Assembly: GCA_934486705.1 (NCBI GenBank)
Contig: CAKSQS010000029.1
Location: 1-30,444, forward strand
Direction: 5' to 3'
DNA from: an uncultured Eubacteriales bacterium
GTDB taxonomy: Bacteria > Bacillota > Clostridia > Oscillospirales > Acutalibacteraceae
DNA length: 30,444 bases
Below, piece after piece: positions 1 to 8,693 of the stretch (position 1 is its first letter; each line of letters begins with the position of its first letter). Under the pieces are notes generated by a model that worked only from the letters and a program-made list of their open reading frames with translations, had not been told where the DNA came from and ran no database searches. A program made the translations under genes and the position numbers.

Positions 1-657
1 TGCCTTGAGGATTTCGGCATACCGCTTTATTTATCCACCACCGTGGCGGAAATTCACGGCAGGGAAAGGGTAGAGGGCGTGACAATTGCCAAGGTAGATG
101 AAAACCGCAATATAATTGAAGAAACAAAGCGCTATATACCCTGTGATACGCTGCTTTTATCGGTGGGGCTTATTCCCGAAAACGAGCTGACCCGCAACGC
201 CGGAATAGCGATAGACAGAATAACAAGCGGCGCTATGGTAGATGAAAACCGCCAGACCGAAACAGAGGGCATTTTCGCCTGCGGAAATGTTTTGCAGGTG
301 CACGACCTTGTGGATTATGTATCTGACGAGGCTGAAATTGCGGGCAGGGGCGCTGCAAGCTACGTGCTGAACGGTGCAAATTGCGGCAAAACCGTAAGCA
401 CAAAGGCGGGGAACGGCGTGCGCTATGTTCTGCCGCAGAGAATAAACACTGACGAAAAAAATGATGTGGCATTATTCCTGCGGGTATCTAAGCCGTTCGG
501 TAAGGTTAAATACACCGTAAGCTCGGGCGATAATGTGCTTGCAACCGCCGTGCGGCTGAAAGCAGCGCCCGGCGAAATGGAAAAAATAGTGCTAAAGCCT
601 GAGAAATTAGCTTTGGCGGTGGAAGAAATAACTGTCAGTCTGGAGGAAGTAAAATGA
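1..657 (+). CDS. NAD(P)/FAD-dependent oxidoreductase, C-terminal part (5' end outside window)
   Basis: The reading frame is open from base 1, so the gene starts upstream; only the last 218 residues are visible. They hold the second half of a pyridine-nucleotide-disulphide-oxidoreductase fold. The stretch DTLLLSVGLIPENEL and the later GIFACGNVLQVHDLVDYVSDEAE are the typical FAD-contacting end of this family, as in GlpA-associated and sarcosine-oxidase-alpha-like proteins. The last ~85 residues form a small C-terminal domain. The stop overlaps the start of the DUF1667 gene by four bases (ATGA), so the two are translationally coupled. In other Firmicutes this pair accompanies an anaerobic glycerol-3-phosphate dehydrogenase, where it probably passes electrons on. 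The family call is firm; the exact electron donor and acceptor are not visible here. Confidence 0.85.
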   Translation, partial: CLEDFGIPLYLSTTVAEIHGRERVEGVTIAKVDENRNIIEETKRYIPCDTLLLSVGLIPENELTRNAGIAIDRITSGAMVDENRQTETEGIFACGNVLQVHDLVDYVSDEAEIAGRGAASYVLNGANCGKTVSTKAGNGVRYVLPQRINTDEKNDVALFLRVSKPFGKVKYTVSSGDNVLATAVRLKAAPGEMEKIVLKPEKLALAVEEITVSLEEVK

Positions 658-1001
658 CAAGGGATATGACCTGTATAATTTGCCCGCGCGGGTGCGCGCT
701 CAAAGTGGAAATTAACGGCGATAATATAACCGTTACGGGCAACAGCTGCCCTAAGGGCAAGCAGTACGCCATAGACGAATGTACCAACCCAACGCGCACG
801 GTTACATCATCTGTCCGCGTTGAAAACCGCGAGGACACCATGGTAAGCGTTAAAACCGCAAGCCCCGTACCGAAGGATAAAATTTTTGAGGTTATGAGCC
901 TTATAAGAGCAAAAAGTGTTTGCGCTCCGGTGGATATTGGTGATATAATAATCAAGGATGTTTTCGGAACAAATATTGTTGCGACAAAGAATATTGAATA
1001 A
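654..1001 (+). CDS. DUF1667 domain protein
   Basis: A 115-residue cytoplasmic protein. Its N terminus has CIICPRGC followed about 20 residues later by CPKG, the conserved cysteines of DUF1667, which suggest a metal or iron-sulphur site. A fifth cysteine lies in the C-terminal half (SVCAPVDIGD). The gene starts within the stop of the preceding oxidoreductase and ends 15 bases before the GpsA-like gene, so the three form one operon. DUF1667 proteins are regularly found next to FAD oxidoreductases of glycerol-phosphate metabolism; an electron-transfer role is an inference from that context. Confidence 0.85.
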   Translation: MTRDMTCIICPRGCALKVEINGDNITVTGNSCPKGKQYAIDECTNPTRTVTSSVRVENREDTMVSVKTASPVPKDKIFEVMSLIRAKSVCAPVDIGDIIIKDVFGTNIVATKNIE

Positions 1002-1016
1002 AACGGAGGAAAAAGC

Positions 1017-2030
1017 ATGAAAATTGTAATTATAGGTTCCGGTATGATGGGCTCGGCTATGGCGATTCCCGCACTTGATAACGGTCATTCGGTAGTATTG
1101 GTAGGAACTACGCTTGATACTGAGATAATTGACGGGCTGAAAGAGAGCGGTTACCACAAAACCTTAAAACGGGAGCTTAAGGGTGATATTTCTTTCAAAC
1201 AGTTTGAGGAAATTAAGGATAATATCCCCGAGTGCGATATTCTTATTTGCGGTGTTTCAAGCTTTGGGGTAGATTGGTTTGCGAAAAATGTAATTCCGCA
1301 CCTTAAAAGCGGGCAGAGGGTGCTTGCAATCACAAAGGGCTTGCACGAAAATGCCGACGGCTCGCTTTCTCCTTTCCCGGTGTGGTTTTCAACGCTCAGA
1401 CCCGATGTATCGTTTAATGCTGTTGGCGGACCGTGCATAAGCTTTGAACTTGCCGACAGAATACATACCGAGGTTGCGTTTTGCGGTAAGGATAAGGATA
1501 TACTAAACGAGCTGCGCGCGGCTTTAAAAACGAAATATTACCATATTTCCGTAACAGACGATATAGCGGGAATTGAAACCGCCGTAGCGCTGAAAAACGC
1601 CTATGCCATGGCGGTAAGCCTTGCAATAGGCGCGTATACTAAAAATGATCCGTCATTACCCGAAAAATACAATGCGCAGGCAGGGCTTTTTTATGAGGCG
1701 GCACGCGAAATGCGCGCTATAATCAAGCTGTTGGGCGGGCAGGATAACGCCCTTATGTTCGGTGTGGGCGACCTTTATGTAACGGTATTCGGCGGCAGAA
1801 CAAGGCGGCTTGGTGTAATACTCGGTTCGGGCACGGAATTTACCGCTGCGCGCGAAATGCTGGCGGGCGTTACGCTTGAATCGGTTGCGATTATTGAATT
1901 GCTCGGCAGGTATTTCGGCAGTAAAATATCCGAATATCCGCTAATGCAGCATATTCACGAGCGCATAACGCAAAACACCTTGCCTGAAATTCCGTGGGAT
2001 AGTTTCACTTGCGATTATTTTGAGAAATAA
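1017..2030 (+). CDS. NAD(P)H-dependent glycerol-3-phosphate dehydrogenase-like protein (GpsA family)
   Basis: A 337-residue protein, the usual GpsA length. It begins with a Rossmann dinucleotide site (IIGSGMMGSAMA). It keeps other family motifs: AITKGL, GGPCISFELA (GGPSFA-like), ALKNAYA with the conserved lysine, and GVGDLYVTVFGGRTRRLG near residues 245-265, equivalent to the GLGDL..T....RNRR.G motif. The expected reaction is interconversion of dihydroxyacetone phosphate and sn-glycerol-3-phosphate. The sequence differs from housekeeping GpsA at several motif positions (GMMGSA instead of GSWGTA; FGGRTRR instead of SRNRR). Together with its place in a catabolic operon this suggests a specialised paralogue. 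A strong AGGAGG-like site (cggagga) lies just before ATG. A related polyol-phosphate substrate cannot be excluded. Confidence 0.82.
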   Translation: MKIVIIGSGMMGSAMAIPALDNGHSVVLVGTTLDTEIIDGLKESGYHKTLKRELKGDISFKQFEEIKDNIPECDILICGVSSFGVDWFAKNVIPHLKSGQRVLAITKGLHENADGSLSPFPVWFSTLRPDVSFNAVGGPCISFELADRIHTEVAFCGKDKDILNELRAALKTKYYHISVTDDIAGIETAVALKNAYAMAVSLAIGAYTKNDPSLPEKYNAQAGLFYEAAREMRAIIKLLGGQDNALMFGVGDLYVTVFGGRTRRLGVILGSGTEFTAAREMLAGVTLESVAIIELLGRYFGSKISEYPLMQHIHERITQNTLPEIPWDSFTCDYFEK

Positions 2031-2059
2031 AATTCGGCATTGACCGGGGTTTATGGCCG

Positions 2060-2758
2060 TTATTCATCTGTTTCGGTTATAACTCCGGTTAATTCTGTCT
2101 CGCGGCATAAAATATTTGCCGAGCGTTTACCGAATTTTTCGCTGTCGCATAAAAAGTATTTCTTTTCGGAGTTGTCGAGAACTACGCGGCGTATATGCGT
2201 TTCCTCCTCACAGTAATCTGATACCGTACCGTCAGATAACCCGCTGGAAGAAAAGAAAAAGTAATCGTAAAAAACCTTTTGCGCCATACTTATTGCATAT
2301 TCACCGGTAAAAACTTTTGAGGTGCGGTTATACAACCCGCCGAGGCAAAAAACACGTTTTACACCGTAGCCGGCTAAAATATCGCAAAGCCGTGCGCTGT
2401 AGGTGTATATCGTAATCTGCTTTTTATCGGCGAGGTAGGGCGCCATATGCTGGCAGGTTGAGGAGGCGTCAATAAAAACGGTAGAGTTTTCTTTTATGAG
2501 CTCTGCCGCTTTTTTTGCTATTATATCCTTTTGTCTGTGATTTTTTTGCAGGCGCAGCTCTATAGGAGTATTTATACTGTCCTTTTTTAATTCGGCGCCG
2601 CCGTAGCTGCGCACAACAAGCCCCATTCGTTCAAGTGCTGTAAGCTGCCTGCGTACCGTCGATTCGCTGGCATATACCGCTTTTGCTATGTATTTCACCG
2701 TTGCAAAGCCGTTTTCCTCTATTATTTTAAGTAATTTATCAATTTGTTCTTCCTTCAT
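2060..2758 (-). CDS. DeoR/GlpR-family transcriptional repressor
   Basis: A 232-residue regulator. The first ~55 residues form a DeoR winged helix-turn-helix (IAKAVYASESTVRRQLTALERMGLVVRSYGGAEL). The rest is a DeoRC sugar-phosphate sensor domain with VFIDASSTCQHMAPYL and a FLCDSEKFGK motif near the end. Members bind a phosphorylated sugar intermediate and release DNA. The gene diverges from araD and lies downstream of, and facing, the GpsA-like gene. It is therefore the likely local regulator of both polyol-phosphate operons. The 184-bp divergent region carries a perfect 16-bp palindrome and several TTTGCGY repeats. Confidence 0.88.
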   Translation of the reverse strand: MKEEQIDKLLKIIEENGFATVKYIAKAVYASESTVRRQLTALERMGLVVRSYGGAELKKDSINTPIELRLQKNHRQKDIIAKKAAELIKENSTVFIDASSTCQHMAPYLADKKQITIYTYSARLCDILAGYGVKRVFCLGGLYNRTSKVFTGEYAISMAQKVFYDYFFFSSSGLSDGTVSDYCEEETHIRRVVLDNSEKKYFLCDSEKFGKRSANILCRETELTGVITETDE

Positions 2759-2820
2759 ATTTTACTCCCAATTGCTCATTAAAATTATATGTTTTTGCGC
2801 GTTTTGATTGTTTTGCGTGA

Positions 2821-2836
2821 TTATAATGCATTATAA
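2821..2836. promoter_or_regulatory. 16-bp perfect palindrome, candidate DeoR-family operator
   Basis: TTATAATGCATTATAA is a perfect palindrome in the divergent region between the DeoR gene and araD. It is flanked by repeats of TTTGCGY at 2794-2800, 2812-2818 and 2854-2860. Its position just upstream of the araD -35 region fits repression by the neighbouring regulator. Binding is inferred, not shown. Confidence 0.4.
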
Positions 2837-2845
2837 GCGCCATAT

Positions 2846-2874
2846 ATTGCGTGTTTGCGCATTTATGATATAAT
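2846..2874 (+). promoter_or_regulatory. Candidate sigma-A promoter for the araD operon
   Basis: A perfect -10 TATAAT lies at 2869-2874. A weak -35 (ATTGCG) lies 17 bp upstream at 2846-2851. It ends about 70 bp before the araD start. The poor -35 and the surrounding repeats suggest a regulated promoter. Confidence 0.45.
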
Positions 2875-2942
2875 ATTATCATAAATAACGGTGTCGGTCA
2901 AGAATACAAACTGTTTTTAACAGTATTTTCGGAGTTGTTTAT

Positions 2943-3629
2943 ATGCTTGAAGAATTGAAAAACAGAGTATACAGGGCAAATTTACTGCTTAAGGAAAACG
3001 CTCTTGTAACGCTTACATGGGGCAATGTTTCGGAAATTGACAGGAAAAGCGGACTCGTGGTAATAAAGCCCTCAGGTATGCCGTATGATGCTATGACACC
3101 GGACGATATGGTAACAGTTGATTTAAACGGCAATACTGTTGAGGGAAAACGCCGCCCGTCATCGGATCTGCCTACGCACCTTGAATTATATAGGCAATTC
3201 GGCAATATAGGCGGAATAACGCACACCCATTCAAGGTGGGCGACCGTGTTTGCGCAGGCGGGCAGGTCTATACCAATGCTCGGCACGACCCATGCCGATA
3301 CCTTTTACAGCGATATTCCCTGCACAAGAAAGCTGACTGCCGATGAGATTGCGGGGGAATATGAAAGGGAAACAGGCAGGGTTATATGCGAAGCCTTTGC
3401 AGGGAAAAATCCTATGGATATACCCGGTGTGCTTGTGTGCTCTCACGGACCCTTTACTTGGGGAAAAAGTGCCGAAGGCTCGGTGGAAAATGCCGTGGTT
3501 TTAGAAGAAACCGCAATGATGGCATGGCACACCTTAAAATTAAATCCCGCAGTTGAATTTCAAAAGGAGCTGGCTGATAAGCACTATTTCAGAAAACACG
3601 GTGCTAATGCATACTACGGGCAGAAATAA
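2943..3629 (+). CDS. araD: L-ribulose-5-phosphate 4-epimerase
   Basis: A 228-residue class II aldolase-fold protein that matches E. coli AraD almost end to end. It shares LVTLTWGNVS, IKPSGMPYD, HTHSRWATVFAQAG, GTTHADTFY, IPCTRK, SHGPFTWGK and the terminal KHGANAYYGQ. The zinc ligands are visible as H94, H96 and H168. The catalytic acids and tyrosine correspond to D75, D119 and Y225. The enzyme interconverts L-ribulose-5-phosphate and D-xylulose-5-phosphate. No araA or araB is present in the window, so the source of L-ribulose-5-phosphate is not seen; a related pentose phosphate is possible. It heads a four-gene operon with araM and two HAD phosphatases, similar in part to the Bacillus araBDLM order. 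Confidence 0.93.
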   Translation: MLEELKNRVYRANLLLKENALVTLTWGNVSEIDRKSGLVVIKPSGMPYDAMTPDDMVTVDLNGNTVEGKRRPSSDLPTHLELYRQFGNIGGITHTHSRWATVFAQAGRSIPMLGTTHADTFYSDIPCTRKLTADEIAGEYERETGRVICEAFAGKNPMDIPGVLVCSHGPFTWGKSAEGSVENAVVLEETAMMAWHTLKLNPAVEFQKELADKHYFRKHGANAYYGQK

Positions 3630-3647
3630 AACTTTAAAGGTGATTCT

Positions 3648-4370
3648 ATGAAAAATATAAGGCTTTTCGCATTTGATTTGGACGGAACGCTGACGCAGCA
3701 TAAAACTCCGCTGTCGGCTGAAAACCGCGCCGTGCTTGAAAGGCTTGCGAAAAAGAGCGCACTTTGTATGGTGGGGGCGGGTATGTGCCGCAGAATTTTT
3801 GAGCAGATGGGGCATTTCCCGATAGATATTATAGGAAATTACGGCATGCAAACGGCGATTTACAACAGCACCTTAAAGGATATTGAAATAATTGAGGATA
3901 ATAAGGTGCCGACAGACCATGACTCGGTTGAAAGGCGTGTAACTGAATTAAGGGAGCGGTACGGCTATACAGATTTTAAGGGCGATAATGTGGAATATCA
4001 TTCATCGGGCTGTATAACCTTTCCGCTGCTCGGCACAAAAGCCGAGCAACAGGATAAGCTTGCCTTTGACCCCGACAGAAAAAAGCGCCGTGCGTTTTAC
4101 GGCGGGGTTAAAAAGCTTTTCCCCGAATACACGGTTTTTGTGGGCGGTTCATCTTCATTTGATATGGCGCCTAAGCCCTACAATAAATATTATGCGTTAA
4201 ACGCTTATTGTAATGAACGCGGCATTGCCCATAATGAGGTTGTTTTTGTCGGCGATGATTACGGCGAGGGCGGAAATGACGAATCGGTATATTTATCCGA
4301 TTACGGTTTTGAAAAGGTAGATTATTATTTGGATTTTCCGAAAATAATGAAAAAATATACGGAGGAATAG
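3648..4370 (+). CDS. HAD-IIB phosphatase, phosphomannomutase-like
   Basis: A 240-residue HAD protein with the nucleophile motif FDLDGTLT near its N terminus. The Mg-binding acids are in VFVGDDYGEGGNDESV near residue 205. The cap region resembles eukaryotic-type phosphomannomutase: NVEYHSSGCITFPLLG, followed by FVGGSSSFDMAPKPYNKYYAL, like the SFDVFPQGWDKTYCL segment of PMM. Most likely it dephosphorylates, or moves a phosphate on, a sugar or polyol phosphate made in this operon. It lies 18 bp after araD with a clear AAAGGTG site, and 3 bp before araM. The substrate cannot be read from the sequence. Confidence 0.8.
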   Translation: MKNIRLFAFDLDGTLTQHKTPLSAENRAVLERLAKKSALCMVGAGMCRRIFEQMGHFPIDIIGNYGMQTAIYNSTLKDIEIIEDNKVPTDHDSVERRVTELRERYGYTDFKGDNVEYHSSGCITFPLLGTKAEQQDKLAFDPDRKKRRAFYGGVKKLFPEYTVFVGGSSSFDMAPKPYNKYYALNAYCNERGIAHNEVVFVGDDYGEGGNDESVYLSDYGFEKVDYYLDFPKIMKKYTEE

Positions 4371-4373
4371 TAA

Positions 4374-5549
4374 ATGATTGAAAGAAAATGCAGCTGTGAA
4401 ATGGGTATGCACCGCGCACCGCTTGAAAAATATATAATAGAAAGCGGAGCCATAAATCATCTGCCTGAATTGCTCAGAGATTACAACAAGGTATATATGG
4501 TGTGTGATGAAAATACATACCGCGTTTTAGGCGAAAAAGCGGAGCAGATATTGAAATCCGTCGGCAAATTTTCGCACAAGCATATTTTAAAGGGCGAGGT
4601 TTTGCCTGACGCTCGGAATATCGGCGATGTGCTGATACACTTGAACGACCCGAAAGCCGATTCGGATATTTTTAAATATTCGCCGCAGCCCGATTTTATT
4701 TTAGCGGTAGGCTCGGGCGTTGTGAACGATATATGCAGGGTGGTTTCCTACCGCTTGGGTTTGCCCTACGGAATTGCGGGAACTGCACCCTCTATGGACG
4801 GATATGCCTCAGCAGGGTCGCCTACACTGTTTGACGGCACAAAGGCGACTATTAAATGCACCACGCCGAAATATATCATAGCCGACCTTGACGTTATGAA
4901 GGAAGCGCCGTTTGATATGCTGCTTTCGGGTATAGGCGATATGTTCGGGAAATATACGGGAATACTCGACTGGGAATTAGCACGCGATTATAACGGCGAT
5001 TATTACTGCAAGGAAATTGCCGATGAGGTAATAGAGGCTACCGATAAGTGTTTAAAGAACGGCTATGACCTTAAAACGCGAAATCCCGATTGCATTAAAA
5101 ACATAATGGAGGGCTTTTTGGTAACAGGGCTCGGAATGGCGTTTACGGGCAATTCTCGCCCGGCTTCAGGCTCTGAACATATAGTGGCGCACGTATGGGA
5201 GCTTGAAAGCGTTGAAAGGGGCGAAAAGCCTAATTTACACGGGCTTGAGGTCTGCGAGGCTACAAGAATCGTGGCGGATATGTACCGTCTGCTCTATACC
5301 GAAACCGATGACGAGCATTTAAAATCGCTTATTGAAAAGTATCTGCCGTATTTTGATAAAATCGAAGAATTTTGCGGTAAAATGAATATGCCGAATGTTA
5401 CAACCGATTATGATACGATTTATAAGGCGGTAAAGCGTGCATTAGGCTTGCGTGACAGGTATACTATTTTGTTTTATCTGCGCGATAAGGGTCAGCTTGA
5501 CCGCTATGCGGATTACGCGGCGAAGAAATTACTTGAAAGGATAGGCTGA
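4374..5549 (+). CDS. araM: sn-glycerol-1-phosphate dehydrogenase (AraM/EgsA family)
   Basis: A 391-residue iron-containing-alcohol-dehydrogenase-fold protein of the AraM length. The NAD site AVGSGVVNDICR is followed by GTAPSMDGYASAGSPTLFDGTKATIKC, a hallmark of AraM. Likely metal-ligand histidines occur in GSEHIVAHVWEL and NLHGLEV. The B. subtilis homologue is a Ni-dependent enzyme that reduces dihydroxyacetone phosphate to sn-glycerol-1-phosphate, the enantiomer used in archaeal lipids. The stop shares one base with the start of the next HAD gene (TGATG). The neighbouring GpsA-like and FAD genes would handle the opposite enantiomer. The family call is firm; the direction of the reaction in vivo is unknown. 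Confidence 0.9.
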   Translation: MIERKCSCEMGMHRAPLEKYIIESGAINHLPELLRDYNKVYMVCDENTYRVLGEKAEQILKSVGKFSHKHILKGEVLPDARNIGDVLIHLNDPKADSDIFKYSPQPDFILAVGSGVVNDICRVVSYRLGLPYGIAGTAPSMDGYASAGSPTLFDGTKATIKCTTPKYIIADLDVMKEAPFDMLLSGIGDMFGKYTGILDWELARDYNGDYYCKEIADEVIEATDKCLKNGYDLKTRNPDCIKNIMEGFLVTGLGMAFTGNSRPASGSEHIVAHVWELESVERGEKPNLHGLEVCEATRIVADMYRLLYTETDDEHLKSLIEKYLPYFDKIEEFCGKMNMPNVTTDYDTIYKAVKRALGLRDRYTILFYLRDKGQLDRYADYAAKKLLERIG

Positions 5550-6352
5550 TGAAAGCAGGCTGTTTTGAAGATATAAAGCTTTTCCTTTTTGATATGGACG
5601 GCACGCTCTACATAGGCAATCGGCTTTTCGATTTTACCGAGGGGTTGCTCGCGTCTATTAAAAGGGCTGGGAAGAGATACCTTTTTATAACAAACAATTC
5701 TTCAAAAAGCGTGAGCGCCTATGTAGAAAAGCTTGCCCGTCTCGGAATTTGCGCGACAGATGATGATTTTCTTACCTCATCGCAGGCAACGGCTTGGTAT
5801 TTAAAGAAGAATTACCCAGGCAAAAGGCTTTATGTTTGCGGAACGGAATCGCTTAAAGCTGAGCTTAGAGATAACGGCTTTGAAATAACAGAGGATACCG
5901 AAAAAACCGAGTGCATAGTAATGGGCTTTGATACCGAGCTTACCTTTAAAAAGCTTGACGATGTATCAAAAATGCTTTGTACTAAGGATTTGCCCTATAT
6001 TGCAACCAATCCCGATTATGTGTGCCCTACCGAATACGGCAGCGTGCCAGATTGCGGAAGTATTTGCGATATGATTTATAACGCGACGGGCAAAAGGCCC
6101 TTTGTTATAGGCAAACCCGCGCCGCTTATGATACAGCTTGCAATGGAAAAAGAAAAATGTACTCCGCAGGAAACCGCCGTTATAGGCGACAGAATTTACA
6201 CCGATATTAAAAGCGGGCTGAACGCCGGTGCGCTTTCGGTGCTTGTTATGAGCGGGGAGACAACGCCCGAAATTCTTGAAAAATCAGACGATAAGCCCGA
6301 CATTGTGCTTGAAAACGCGGGGGATATAATCTGCCCGCGCAGAAAACCGTAA
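5549..6352 (+). CDS. HAD-IIA phosphatase, AraL/NagD-like
   Basis: A 267-residue protein with all HAD-IIA motifs. These are FLFDMDGTLYIGNRL with the nucleophile Asp, FITNNSSKS, the lysine in VIGKPAP, and AVIGDRIYTDIKSG. The terminal segment KPDIVLENAGDI is typical of the family. B. subtilis AraL has the same neighbours and is a low-specificity sugar phosphatase thought to remove toxic phosphorylated intermediates. The start codon shares a base with the araM stop. A very similar 25-bp stretch of its 3' end reappears as a fossil at 11370-11394. It is the last gene before a strong terminator. Confidence 0.87.
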   Translation: MKAGCFEDIKLFLFDMDGTLYIGNRLFDFTEGLLASIKRAGKRYLFITNNSSKSVSAYVEKLARLGICATDDDFLTSSQATAWYLKKNYPGKRLYVCGTESLKAELRDNGFEITEDTEKTECIVMGFDTELTFKKLDDVSKMLCTKDLPYIATNPDYVCPTEYGSVPDCGSICDMIYNATGKRPFVIGKPAPLMIQLAMEKEKCTPQETAVIGDRIYTDIKSGLNAGALSVLVMSGETTPEILEKSDDKPDIVLENAGDIICPRRKP

Positions 6353-6376
6353 ACCGCGTACCGAAGTACAAAAAGC

Positions 6377-6420
6377 AAAAATCCCCCTGTTTTGACTTTT
6401 GCCAAAACAGGGGGATTTTT
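6377..6420. terminator. Bidirectional rho-independent terminator
   Basis: Two perfect 18-nt arms at 6377-6394 and 6403-6420 surround an 8-nt loop. A run of A on the left and T on the right serve as U tracts for both strands. It lies between the convergent AraL-like gene and pnp. Confidence 0.95.
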
Positions 6421-6446
6421 TTGATATATTGGTTTTTTAAACCTTA

Positions 6447-8657
6447 TCAGTCGCGGTTTCTGAAATTGCGGCGGTCTCTGCCGTGTCCGCCGTCACGTCC
6501 GCCGCGGCGGGGCTGCGGTACATCGTCCGCATCGGGGTCAACCGTTGCGCCGTTTACCTCAACCAACGCGTCTCTGCGGGAGAGGTTTATTCTGCCCTGG
6601 TCGTCAATTTCGGTAACCTTAACTATTACCTGGTCGCCTACGGCCACAACATCCTCAACCTTTTCAACGCGCTTGGTATCAAGCTTGGAAATGTGAACAA
6701 GTCCCTCTTTGCCGGGGGCTATTTCAACAAACGCGCCGAAGGTCATAAGGCGGGTTACCTTGCCACTGTAAATAGCGCCCACCTCGGGGTCGTTTGCAAT
6801 AAGCTCAACTATTGAAATTGCCTGCTTAGCCTTATCAACGTCAAGTCCCGAAACGTAAACGTGACCGTCCTCTTCAATGGTAATGGTGCAGTCGCACTGC
6901 TCCTGAATGGACTGTATAACCTTGCCCTGCTTACCTATAACGTCGCCTATCTTATCGGGGCTTATAGTGGTTGTAAGCATTTTCGGAGCATACTTTGAAA
7001 GCTCGGCTCTCGGCTCCGGTATACACTTGAGCATTACCTCGTCAAGTATATAATCGCGCGCCTTGTGGGTCTTTGCAAAAGCCTCTTTAATAATTTCGGG
7101 GGTAAGACCGTGAACCTTTAAGTCCATCTGAATAGCGGTTATACCCTTGTGAGTGCCCGCTACCTTAAAGTCCATATCACCGTAGAAATCTTCAAGACCC
7201 TGAATATCAACCATTGTCATAAAGTCGCCGTATACGCCCTTATCGCCCGTGATAAGTCCGCAGGAAATACCCGCAACAGGCGCTTTTATCGGAACGCCGG
7301 CAGCCATAAGCGCTAAGGTAGAGCCGCAAATTGAGCCCTGCGAGGTAGAGCCGTTGGAGGAAAGAACTTCGGACACAACACGTATAGCGTAGGGGAACTC
7401 CTCAACGCTCGGAATAACCGGAACAAGCGCCTTTTCGGCAAGCGCGCCGTGACCTATTTCACGTCTGCCCGGACCACGCGAGGGCTTTGTTTCGCCTACC
7501 GAGTAGGACGGGAAATTGTAGTGGTGAATATATCTTTTCGATACTTCCTCGTCAAGCCCGTCAAGCTTTTGAGCCTCGCTTATCGGCGCTAATGTAGCAA
7601 CCGAAAGCACCTGGGTCTGACCGCGGGTGAACATACCCGAACCGTGAACACGGGGGAGCAGGTCTATCTGCGCGTTTAAGGGGCGAATTTCGTCAATGCC
7701 TCTGCCGTCAACACGCTTTTTCTCGTTCTTAAGCCAGTCTCTTACAACGTGCTTCTGAACAAGGTACATAATTTCTTCTATTTTGCCTTCACAACCCTCG
7801 AATTTTTCATCGAACTTTTCGTGAACGGCATTATATATGGGCAGTAAAGCTGCGTCGCGTACTGTTTTATCGTCGGTATCAAGCGCTTTTTTTACGTCCT
7901 CTATGCAGAAATCTTCAATTTCCTTAAATATTTCGGGGTCGGGGTCGTTAGATTCAAACTCAAACTTCGGCTTGCCTATTTCGGCAACAATGTCGTTTAT
8001 AAACTTAACAACCTCTTTGTTAGCCTCGTGACCCGCCATAATGCAGTCAAACATAAGCTCGTCCGAAATCTCATTAGCGCCCGCCTCAATCATTGCAACC
8101 AAGTCTTCGGTTGAGGAAACGGTAAGGTTAAGGTCGGATTTTGTGCGCTGCTCAAGGGTGGGGTTGATAATAATTTCGCCGTCAACCAAGCCTACGTTTA
8201 CGCTGGAAATAGGACCTGCCCACGGAATATCCGAAATAGCGATAGCGGCGGAAACGCCTATTGCCGCCGCAACCTCGGGCGAGCAATCGGGGTCAACCGA
8301 CATAACGGTTGCCACAACCGAGCAATCGTTGCGCATATCCTTCGGGAAAAGAGGACGGATAGGTCTGTCAATGCAGCGGGAGGCGAGTATAGCCTTTTCG
8401 GTGGCTCTGCCCTCGCGCCTTGTGAACGAGCCGGGCAATCTGCCTACCGAGTACATTTTTTCTTCGTAATCAACCGAGAGCGGGAAGAAATCTACCCCCT
8501 CGCGCGGCTTTGCAGACGCGGTAACGGTGCAAAGCACCTTTGTTTCGCCGTAGGTTGCCATAACCGCGGCGTTTGCAAGCTGAGCCATCATACCGGTTTC
8601 AAGCTTTAAGGGTCTGCCTGCAAGTGTGGTTTCGTAAACCTTGTAGTTTTCAAACAT
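6447..8657 (-). CDS. pnp: Polyribonucleotide nucleotidyltransferase (PNPase)
   Basis: A 736-residue phosphorolytic 3'-5' exoribonuclease that makes homotrimers and degrades mRNA. The first RNase PH domain starts after LETGMMAQLANAAV and includes RREGRATEKAILASR and RPIRPLFP. A helical linker follows. The second RNase PH domain contains RVDGRGIDEIRPL, GSGMFTRGQTQVL and the catalytic region DFYGDMDFKVAGT. Next comes a KH domain with IGDVIGKQGKVIQSI, then an S1 domain with VTRLMTFGAFVEIAPGKEGLVHISKL. The tail is rich in Arg, Gly and Asp. The start is supported by AAAGGAG 8 nt upstream. It follows rpsO, the classic bacterial order, with a structured leader between. Confidence 0.98.
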   Translation of the reverse strand: MFENYKVYETTLAGRPLKLETGMMAQLANAAVMATYGETKVLCTVTASAKPREGVDFFPLSVDYEEKMYSVGRLPGSFTRREGRATEKAILASRCIDRPIRPLFPKDMRNDCSVVATVMSVDPDCSPEVAAAIGVSAAIAISDIPWAGPISSVNVGLVDGEIIINPTLEQRTKSDLNLTVSSTEDLVAMIEAGANEISDELMFDCIMAGHEANKEVVKFINDIVAEIGKPKFEFESNDPDPEIFKEIEDFCIEDVKKALDTDDKTVRDAALLPIYNAVHEKFDEKFEGCEGKIEEIMYLVQKHVVRDWLKNEKKRVDGRGIDEIRPLNAQIDLLPRVHGSGMFTRGQTQVLSVATLAPISEAQKLDGLDEEVSKRYIHHYNFPSYSVGETKPSRGPGRREIGHGALAEKALVPVIPSVEEFPYAIRVVSEVLSSNGSTSQGSICGSTLALMAAGVPIKAPVAGISCGLITGDKGVYGDFMTMVDIQGLEDFYGDMDFKVAGTHKGITAIQMDLKVHGLTPEIIKEAFAKTHKARDYILDEVMLKCIPEPRAELSKYAPKMLTTTISPDKIGDVIGKQGKVIQSIQEQCDCTITIEEDGHVYVSGLDVDKAKQAISIVELIANDPEVGAIYSGKVTRLMTFGAFVEIAPGKEGLVHISKLDTKRVEKVEDVVAVGDQVIVKVTEIDDQGRINLSRRDALVEVNGATVDPDADDVPQPRRGGRDGGHGRDRRNFRNRD

Positions 8658-8693
8658 ACTTTTTTCTCCTTTTCTTTTTTAGGAGACCTTCGG

